Of a DNA stretch of 64,000 nucleotides, positions 62,441-64,000 are shown one piece after another. The stretch's first letter is position 1; each line of letters begins with the position of its first letter. The notes beneath the pieces were generated by a model. It ran no database searches. It was not told the origin of the DNA and worked only from the letters and a program-made list of their open reading frames with translations. A program made the translations under genes and the position numbers. The DNA is from Volucella zonaria (taxonomy: Eukaryota; Arthropoda; Insecta; Diptera; Syrphidae), in NCBI GenBank assembly GCA_963966105.1, contig CAWYQB010000402.1, forward strand, positions 124,001 to 188,000, in the 5' to 3' direction.

Positions 62441-64000
62441 CGTCTGCGGGGGTCATATTATGAACCAGAAAAAAGAAAATTCAAAATCTTAAAATGGCTA
62501 TAACTCCTAAACTAGGCGTCTGCGGGGGTCATATTATGCACCAGAAAAAAGAAAATTCAAAATCTTAAAATGGCTATAACTCCTAAACTACGCGTCTGGG
62601 GGGGTCATATTATGCACCAGAAAAAAGAAAATTCAAAATCTTAAAATGGCTATAACTCCTAAACTAGGCGTCTGCGGGGGTCATATTATGCACCAGAAAA
62701 AAGAAAATTCAAAATCTTAAAATGGCTATAACTCCTAAACTAGGCGTCTGCGGGGGTCATATTATGCACCAGAAAAAAGAAAATTCAAAATCTTAAAATG
62801 GCTATAACTCCTAAACTAGGCGTCTGCGGAGGTCATATTATGCACCAGAAAAAAAAAATTCAAAATCTTAAAATGGCTATAACTCCTAAACTAGGCGTCT
62901 GCGGGGGTCATATTATGCACCAGAAAAAAGAAAATTCAAAATCTTAAAATGGCTATAACTCCTAAACTAGGCGTCTGCGGGGGTCATATTATGCACCAGA
63001 AAAAAGAAAATTCAAAATCTTAAAATGGCTATAACTCCTAAACTAGGCGTCTGGGGGGGTCATATTATGCACCAGAAAAAAAAATTCAAAATCTTAAAAT
63101 GGCTATAACTCCTAAACTAGGCGTCTGCGGGGGTCATATTATGCACAAGAAAAAAGAAAATTCAAAATCTTAAAATGGCTATAACTCCTAAACTAGGCGT
63201 CTGCGGGGGTCATATTATGCACCAGAAAAAAGAAAATTCAAAATCTTAAAATGGCTATAACTCCTAAACTAGGCGTCTGCGGGGGTCATATTATGCACCA
63301 GAAAAAAGAAAATTCAAAATCTTAAAATTTCTATAACTCCTAAACTAGGCGTCTGCGGGGGTCATATTATGCACCAGAAAAAAGAAAATTCAAAATCTTA
63401 AAATGGCTATAACTCCTAACTAGGCGCCTGCGGGGGTCAGATTATGCACCAGAAAAAAGAAAATTCAAAATCTTAAAATGGCTATAACTCCTAAACTAGG
63501 CGTCTGCGGGGGTCATATTATGCACCAGAAAAAAGAAAATTCAAAATCTTAAAATGGCTATAACTCCTAAACTAGGCGTCTGCGGGGGTCATATTATGCA
63601 CCAGAAAAAAGAAAATTCAAAATCTTAAAATGGCTATAACTCCTAAACTAGGCGTCTGCGGGGGTCATATTATGCACCAGAAAAAAAAAATTCAAAATCT
63701 TAAAATGGCTATAACTCCTAAACTAGGCGTCTGCGGAGGTCATATTATGCACCAGAAAAAAAATATTCAAAATCTTAAAATGGCTATAACTCCTAAACTA
63801 GGCGTCTGCGGGGGTCATATTATGCACCAGAAAAAAAAAATTCTAAATCTTAAAATGGCTATAACTCCTAAACTAGGCGTCTGCGGAGGTCATATTATGC
63901 ACCAGAAAAAAAATATTCAAAATCTTAAAATGGCTATAACTCCTAAACTAGGCGTTTGCGGGGGTCATATTATGCACCAGAAAAAAAAAATTCAAAATCT
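62440..64000 (+). repeat. Re-entry of the 56.3-57.7 kb pattern, offset 6248-6250 bp; window ends inside array
   Basis: ACTACGCGTCTGG (56341 and 62589), CCTAACTAGGCGCC (57167 and 63415), ATTCTAAAT (57590 and 63840), the adjacent GGAGG/TATTC monomer and GCGTTTGCG (57705 and about 63955) repeat in order at 6248-6250 bp. The segment is therefore a further copy of the end of the 7.2-7.8 kb unit and is cut off by the window edge. Confidence 0.88.

Larger units (their letters stand above)
1..64000 (+). repeat. Satellite DNA array, 75-76 bp monomer, spans whole window
   Basis: The whole window is one tandem repeat family with about 850 monomers (64,000 divided by about 75.4). Each monomer has a start ATGGCTATAACTCCTAAACT, a GC-rich box AGGCGTCTGCGGGGGTCA, then TATTATGCACCAG, an A-rich linker of 9-11 bases, and TTCAAAATCTTAAA. 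Copies are head to tail on the + strand, apart from one island near 10.7 kb. Substitutions are sparse, usually none to three per monomer, and many recur at regular distances, which reveals higher-order units. There is no unique sequence anywhere, including the window edges, so the array is longer than 64 kb. Arrays like this are typical of eukaryotic centromeric or heterochromatic satellites. That assignment is inference: no flanking gene or known satellite name could be tied to it. Confidence 0.98.

Noticed and set aside
1..64000. CRISPR array
   Set aside because: Copies are contiguous with no unique spacers, the period is 75-76 bp throughout, and no cas-like gene is present.
1..64000. C-x2-H-x2-H spacing in the translated monomer (CGGHIMH) as a zinc-binding motif
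   Set aside because: The frame is not supported as coding, and the Cys and His codons vary freely (TGC to TGG, CAT to CAG).
1..64000. CENP-B box in the GC-rich part of the monomer
   Set aside because: AGGCGTCTGCGGGGG has CG and CGGG, but the spacing between them is too short and the TTCG and central A of the canonical box are missing.
1..64000. A-tracts as poly(A) tails of retroposed elements
   Set aside because: The tract is internal to every monomer at a fixed place and length, with no element body or unique flanks.
1..64000. Dyad CATATTATG in each monomer as an operator
   Set aside because: Only a nine-base odd-centred palindrome, AT-rich, with no promoter or gene nearby; likely chance fixed by repetition.

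Overview
The window is one uninterrupted tandem satellite array. From base 1 to base 64000 it consists of roughly 850 head-to-tail copies of a 75-76 bp monomer, all in the same orientation except for one inverted island of about 230 bp near 10.7 kb. Neither end of the array is reached. I found no protein-coding gene, tRNA, rRNA, recognisable transposon, CRISPR array, promoter, operator or terminator. The monomer runs: a 20-base start (ATGGCTATAACTCCTAAACT), a GC-rich box (AGGCGTCTGCGGGGGTCA, two or three CpGs), a middle piece (TATTATGCACCAG), an A-tract linker, and TTCAAAATCTTAAA. By hand count the consensus is about 36% GC. An array of this size and style points to a eukaryotic nuclear genome, probably centromeric, pericentromeric or other heterochromatin. 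I do not recognise the family and cannot name the organism.

Four recurrent monomer forms differ mainly in the linker: A10 (75 bp), A6-G-A4 (76 bp), A9 (74 bp) and an A-tract ending in TATTC (75 bp), which in the right half is linked to GGAGG in the GC box. The 75 bp form is a multiple of three with no stop in one frame, so short periodic reading frames appear. The 76 bp form shifts the frame into a TAA. These frames reflect the repeat length and I do not annotate them as genes.

Shared rare variants show large-scale structure made by repeated segmental duplication. Left to right: a 1.13-1.28 kb tandem duplication (0.3-2.7 kb); 6-mer and 4-mer units (3.8-5.2 kb); 1282 bp and 2806 bp displaced copies (8.5-13.2 kb) with the inverted island between them; a 6-mer/10-mer higher-order repeat (16.9-19.6 kb); 829, 2095 and 3095 bp offset duplications (20.6-28.4 kb); a 1126 bp duplication with later partial copies (29.2-34.6 kb); a 2.57-2.87 kb duplication (35.2-40.5 kb); a 738 bp duplication whose junction carries a 57 bp monomer (41.4-42.9 kb); a 7.2-7.8 kb duplication (43.4-58 kb) tagged by four 25 bp mini-monomers; and a 301/226 bp higher-order repeat inside a 1730 bp duplication (57.6-60.9 kb). 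The last 1.5 kb re-enters the 56.3-57.7 kb pattern.

Offsets between copies change in steps of whole monomers, as expected from unequal exchange or replication slippage. All offsets come from matching rare variants by eye. Percent identities were not computed, and block edges are good to about one or two monomers.
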